17,696 bases of DNA from Lachnospiraceae bacterium. GTDB taxonomy: Bacteria; Bacillota; Clostridia; Lachnospirales; Lachnospiraceae. Of this stretch, positions 14,569-17,696 are shown piece after piece. Position 1 is the stretch's first letter. The number at the start of each line of letters is the position of its first letter. The notes under the pieces are model-generated. The model was given only the letters and a program-made list of their open reading frames with translations, had not been told where the DNA came from and made no database searches. The translations under genes and the position numbers were made by a program. Location: NCBI GenBank assembly GCA_021202715.1, contig JAJQCL010000230.1, forward strand, positions 971 to 18,666. Reading direction: 5' to 3'.

Positions 14569-16605
14569 TTACAGAGTATGCGCCCCGGGTTCTCCCGGAT
14601 CGCCGTCCTTTGCGGCTTCCCCGGTTCCCTCACTGCCGTTCGCATGCGGGGCTTCCGGATTCTCCGCGGGCTGTTCGCCCGTTTCCGCCGCCTGTCCCGC
14701 CTGCGTCAGCCGGGCGTTCTCCTCCCAGCGGCGGCGATCCGCCTGCACCTCATGGAGCAGCTTCATAAACTCCTTGCCGGTGATGGTCTCCTGCCTGATC
14801 AGGTAATCCGCGATGCGGTGCATGGCGTCCTTGTTCTCCGAAAGGATCTGCTTTGCCTTCTCATAGGCAGTTTTCAGCATCTCCTCCACCACGTCATCGA
14901 TCTTGGCAGCCGTCGCGTCGCCGCAGTTGAGCACCGCACGGCCATCCAGATACTGTCCCTCGACGGTCTCCAGCCCCATCAGCCCGAATTCCTCGCTCAT
15001 GCCGTAGCGGGTCACCATGGCGCGCGCTGTCTTCGTCGCCTTCTCGATGTCATTGGAAGCACCGGTCGAAACAGAATCAAAGAAGATCTCCTCCGCGGCA
15101 CGCCCGGCCATCAGCGTAACCAGCTCCGCCTCCAGCTCTGCCTTGGTCATGAGGAACTTCTCCTCCTCCGGCGTCTGCATCACATAGCCCAGAGAACCCC
15201 TGGTCCGCGGCACGCTCGTGAACTTCTGCACCGGATCCGCATCTTTCTGCAGCGCCGTGACAAGAGCATGTCCGACCTCATGGTAAGCAACCATCCGCTT
15301 GTCGCGGTCATTCATGATACGGTCCTTCTTCTCCTTACCGGCGATGACGACCTCCACCGATTCAAACAGGTCGGCCTGCGTCACATAGCGACGCTTATTC
15401 TTCACCGCCAGGATCGCAGCTTCGTTGATCATATTCGCCAGATCGGAACCCACAGCGCCCGAGGTAGCCAGGGCGATCTCCTCCAGATTCACCGAGTCAT
15501 CCATACGCACATTCTTCGCATGCACCTGCAGCACGGCGACACGGCCCTTCAGATCCGGCTTGTCCACGATGATCCGCCGGTCCAGACGGCCGGGCCGGGT
15601 CAGCGCCGGATCCAGCACCTCCGGCCGGTTCGTGGCTGCGAGGATGAACACACCCTTGTTGGAATCAAAGCCATCCATCTCAGACAGCAGCTGATTTAAC
15701 GTCTGCTCCCGCTCGTCGTTGCCGCCGAAGCGGGTATCACGGCTCTTGCCGATGGCATCGATCTCATCGATAAAGATAATACAGGGAGCATGCTGCTGCG
15801 CCTGCTTGAACAGATCACGCACCCTTGATGCGCCCACGCCGACGAACATTTCCACGAAATCGGAGCCCGCCAGACTGAAGAAGGGCACCTTGGCCTCACC
15901 GGCCACGGCTTTCGCCAGCAGCGTCTTGCCGGTGCCGGGAGGGCCCACCAGAAGAGCGCCCTTCGGCAGCTTGGCGCCGATCTCCGAATATTTGCCGGGA
16001 TTGTGCAGGAAGTCCACAATTTCAACCAGAGACTCCTCCGCCTCATCCTGCCCGGCCACATCCTGAAACGTCACGCCGGTCTCCTTCTGCATATACATCT
16101 TGGCGTTGCTCTTGCCGACGCCCATGATACCGCCGCCTGCGCCGCCGCTCCGTCTCATCATAAACATGAAGACGCCCCAGACCAGGAGCACCGGGATCAT
16201 ATAGATCAGCAGTTCCATCAGCCAGGAGGTCTGCTCGATCACGGTCCCCGACAGTTCGATATCATCCCGGCTCGCCAGGATCTCCTTGATCTCCTCGACC
16301 TCATCGCCCACGATCGCAGAATAGTATTCCTCCGTATAATCGCTGGTCTCAGAGGGCTTGATCGTCACCGTGATCTTATTGTACGTCTCGTTGATGACAA
16401 CGCTCTCCACATTCTCCGTCTGAATGACCTGCATCAGCTCATTATACGTCAGCTCCGTGGAATTGGCTGTGGTCGAGTAGCGGCTGATCAGGGAAACGCA
16501 GAACAGCGTCACCATGGCGATGACCACCATCTGCATAAAGCTCGGTTTTTTCGGATCATTTGGATTTTGATTCTGATTCTGATTGCGATTTGTATTATTA
16601 TCCAT
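14569..16605 (-). CDS. ftsH: ATP-dependent zinc metalloprotease FtsH
   Basis: FtsH is a hexameric membrane-anchored AAA+ protease that degrades misfolded membrane proteins and some regulators. The product is 678 aa. A short Asn/Gln-rich cytosolic start (1-20) precedes TM1 (about 23-40), an extracytoplasmic domain (about 45-125) and TM2 (about 128-150). The AAA domain has the Walker A GPPGTGKT (221-228), the pore motif FVGVGASRVRDLF (254-266), the Walker B IIFIDEID (276-283) and the second region of homology ATNRPEVLDPALTRPGRLDR (324-343). The peptidase shows the zinc site HEVGH (442-446), with Asp519 in GASNDIE as probable third ligand. The tail after 635 is Gly/Pro/Ala/Glu-rich and probably disordered. 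ATG 16605 is chosen over the one at 16644 because the promoter would place the transcript start at about 16646, and an AGAAGGAG site lies upstream. It is monocistronic, ending at a bidirectional terminator. Confidence 0.97.
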   Translation of the reverse strand: MDNNTNRNQNQNQNPNDPKKPSFMQMVVIAMVTLFCVSLISRYSTTANSTELTYNELMQVIQTENVESVVINETYNKITVTIKPSETSDYTEEYYSAIVGDEVEEIKEILASRDDIELSGTVIEQTSWLMELLIYMIPVLLVWGVFMFMMRRSGGAGGGIMGVGKSNAKMYMQKETGVTFQDVAGQDEAEESLVEIVDFLHNPGKYSEIGAKLPKGALLVGPPGTGKTLLAKAVAGEAKVPFFSLAGSDFVEMFVGVGASRVRDLFKQAQQHAPCIIFIDEIDAIGKSRDTRFGGNDEREQTLNQLLSEMDGFDSNKGVFILAATNRPEVLDPALTRPGRLDRRIIVDKPDLKGRVAVLQVHAKNVRMDDSVNLEEIALATSGAVGSDLANMINEAAILAVKNKRRYVTQADLFESVEVVIAGKEKKDRIMNDRDKRMVAYHEVGHALVTALQKDADPVQKFTSVPRTRGSLGYVMQTPEEEKFLMTKAELEAELVTLMAGRAAEEIFFDSVSTGASNDIEKATKTARAMVTRYGMSEEFGLMGLETVEGQYLDGRAVLNCGDATAAKIDDVVEEMLKTAYEKAKQILSENKDAMHRIADYLIRQETITGKEFMKLLHEVQADRRRWEENARLTQAGQAAETGEQPAENPEAPHANGSEGTGEAAKDGDPGEPGAHTL

Positions 16606-16652
16606 GCAGGCTTTATCTCCTTCTCTTACGTACAGAGAACGCACGTGATTAT

Positions 16653-16681
16653 AGTATAAGGTTCGTGTATCAATAAATCAA
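16653..16681 (-). promoter_or_regulatory. Sigma-A promoter of ftsH
   Basis: On the minus strand TTGATT (16676-16681), a 17-bp spacer and TATACT (16653-16658) lie 47 bp before the ftsH ATG. An overlapping TATAAT just downstream is an alternative -10 but lacks a well-spaced -35. No CIRCE or CtsR-type heat-shock operator was seen. The stretch 16682-16758 between this promoter and the structured element is AT-rich and holds no gene. Confidence 0.72.
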
Positions 16682-16758
16682 GCAACAGATTCGGAAGTTT
16701 TCATGAAAATCTATGAAATTTTTACAAATCGTTCTGGATTTTGCGGGCGAAGTATTAT

Positions 16759-16959
16759 ATGATACAAGGGACAAAAGGTCAGGAATGGAACGCTTACACA
16801 AGGTACGCCCTTCGGGTGTGCGTTCCAATTCCTGACCTTGGGTCCCGCAACAACATGAGAAAGTAGCCATTTTGGCCAATATATTGGCCAAAATGAGCGG
16901 ATTTCGAATGTTGTTAGGATTGCGAGAGCGCCTCCGCGCGGAGCAATCCGTGGTATCAT
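16759..16959 (+). repeat. Structured four-way-junction element, copy 2 (upstream of pyrG)
   Basis: This 201-nt element is homologous to copy 1 and in sense orientation to pyrG. The closing helix is ATGATAC (16759-16765) with GTATCAT (16953-16959). Arm 1 has P2, GGGAC (16768-16772) with GTCCC (16842-16846), carrying a long P3: 12 bp (16775-16786 with 16828-16839), one bulged A (16827), 7 bp (16787-16793 with 16820-16826) and a further ACAC/GTGT. Arm 2 has P4 AACAACAT/ATGTTGTT (16849-16856 with 16908-16915), enclosing a 28-nt perfect palindrome P5 (16868-16895). Arm 3 is P6 GGATTGC/GCAATCC (16917-16923 with 16943-16949), capped by GCGC-CTCC-GCGC. Junction linkers (AA, GC, one base, GTR) are the same lengths as in copy 1. 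The element ends 57 nt before the pyrG ATG. A -10-like TATTAT/TATGAT (16753-16763) touches its 5' edge but has no good -35. Confidence 0.85.
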
Positions 16960-17016
16960 CATATACTGGGTATTTGTTATTGAAGATTTTGAACGCCATA
17001 CGAGGAGGATGCATTC

Positions 17017-17696
17017 ATGTCGGTAAAATACGTATTTGTCACAGGCGGTGTCGTCTCCGGTCTGGGGAAGGGCATCACAGCCGCTTCTCTGGGCCGTCTG
17101 CTGAAAGCCCGCGGCTACAAGGTCACCATGCAGAAGTTTGATCCCTACATCAACATCGACCCAGGCACAATGAACCCGGTGCAGCACGGGGAAGTTTTCG
17201 TCACCGACGACGGGGCGGAGACCGACCTCGATCTGGGACACTATGAGCGCTTTATCGATGAGAATCTGACCAAAAATTCCAACGTGACCACCGGCAAGGT
17301 CTACTGGTCCGTCCTCTCCAAAGAGCGCCGGGGCGATTTCGGCGGAGGCACGGTGCAGGTCATCCCCCACATCACCAATGAGATCAAGAGCCGTTTTTAT
17401 GCCAATGACGATGCCGAGCAGACAGAGATCGCCATCATCGAAGTCGGCGGCACGGTCGGCGACATCGAGAGTCAGCCCTTCCTCGAGGCCATCCGCCAGT
17501 TCATGCACGAGGTGGGGCCGCACAATGCCATGCTGATCCATGTCACGCTCATCCCCTTCCTGAAGGCCTCCGGTGAGATGAAGACCAAGCCCACGCAGGC
17601 CAGCGTCAAGGAGCTGCAGGGCATGGGCATTCAGCCCGACCTCATCGTCTGCCGCACGGAGCACCCCATGGATCAGGGCATCAAGGAGAAGATCTC
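17017..17696 (+). CDS. pyrG: CTP synthase, N-terminal part
   Basis: PyrG aminates UTP to CTP using ATP and glutamine-derived ammonia. About 226 residues are present, covering most of the N-terminal amidoligase (synthase) domain; the C-terminal glutaminase domain is beyond the window. The visible sequence includes the P-loop-like VTGGVVSGLGKGITAASLGR (8-27), FDPYINIDPGTMNPVQHGEV (44-63) and DDGAETDLDLGHYERF, the metal- and nucleotide-binding elements. Further on are KERRGDFGGGTVQVIPHITNE, VGGTVGDIES and KTKPTQ, of the UTP/CTP-binding site. The ATG at 17017 has a GAGGAGG site 7 nt upstream. It is divergent from ftsH, with copy 2 of the structured element in its leader region. I see no GGGC-type reiterative-initiation start or terminator hairpin as in the Bacillus pyrG attenuator, so control by the element is a hypothesis only. 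Confidence 0.96.
   Translation, partial: MSVKYVFVTGGVVSGLGKGITAASLGRLLKARGYKVTMQKFDPYINIDPGTMNPVQHGEVFVTDDGAETDLDLGHYERFIDENLTKNSNVTTGKVYWSVLSKERRGDFGGGTVQVIPHITNEIKSRFYANDDAEQTEIAIIEVGGTVGDIESQPFLEAIRQFMHEVGPHNAMLIHVTLIPFLKASGEMKTKPTQASVKELQGMGIQPDLIVCRTEHPMDQGIKEKI

Noticed and set aside
14354..14806. 150-codon plus-strand frame starting after the AraC-type gene
   Set aside because: It has no ribosome site, runs through the bidirectional terminator and continues antisense to the 3' end of ftsH.
16759..16959. HEARO/omega-type guide RNA of an IscB or TnpB element
   Set aside because: No nuclease or transposase gene lies nearby and I could not match the conserved blocks to those RNAs. An Rfam comparison would settle it.
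16759..17016. Known pyrG attenuation (reiterative GGGC start plus terminator) or a PyrR-binding leader
   Set aside because: No GGGC transcript start, no terminator stem with U-tract and no PyrR-type anti-antiterminator sequence was seen; the same element also precedes pfkA.
16711..17664. 317-codon minus-strand frame covering copy 2 and the start of pyrG
   Set aside because: It is the complement of CTP synthase, whose plus-strand translation is unambiguous.

Overview
The window looks like a moderately GC-rich Firmicute of class Clostridia, most like Lachnospiraceae. The reasons are the cluster order uvrC-hprK-murB-whiA-dnaE-pfkA, the presence of HPr kinase/phosphorylase and WhiA, an ATP-type PfkA, strong Shine-Dalgarno sites, sigma-A promoters with 17-bp spacers, and a gut-type tannase locus. 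The assignment to family is an inference from gene content.

From 1 to about 10,230 almost everything reads on the minus strand. In transcription order it runs uvrC (UV excision repair), hprK (carbon catabolite control), murB (peptidoglycan precursor), whiA (division/regulatory DNA-binding protein), dnaE (replicative polymerase alpha subunit), pfkA (glycolysis) and the first part of relA ((p)ppGpp synthetase/hydrolase), which leaves the window at base 1. hprK-murB-whiA are fused by overlapping or abutting stop/start codons. uvrC and hprK each have a visible promoter.

From about 10,230 to 14,345 there is an accessory catabolic locus: a minus-strand operon of an ion-transporter-superfamily permease and a subtype-B tannase (galloyl-ester hydrolase), and a divergent AraC/XylS regulator on the plus strand. 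The operon ends in a strong GC-rich terminator. The shared 329-bp intergenic region holds promoters and a 22-bp-spaced direct repeat that is a candidate operator. The picture is regulated uptake or efflux plus hydrolysis of plant gallate esters.

From about 14,345 to the end, ftsH (membrane AAA+ protease) is on the minus strand with its own promoter and a bidirectional terminator shared with the AraC gene. It is divergent from pyrG (CTP synthase, truncated by the window end).

The most interesting object is not a protein gene. Two related intergenic elements of about 183 and 201 nt (1514-1696, minus; 16759-16959, plus) fold into the same four-way junction: a closing helix, a long variable arm, a composite arm with a conserved internal core, and a third arm. 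Compensatory base changes between the copies fall in several helices, and the apical part of one arm differs completely in sequence while staying almost perfectly self-complementary. Both copies lie sense-strand in front of a core metabolic gene (pfkA, pyrG), 47 and 57 nt from the start codon. I do not recognise the element as a known riboswitch, leader or IS family. It is either a structured RNA family (possibly a cis-regulator) or a small structured mobile repeat.
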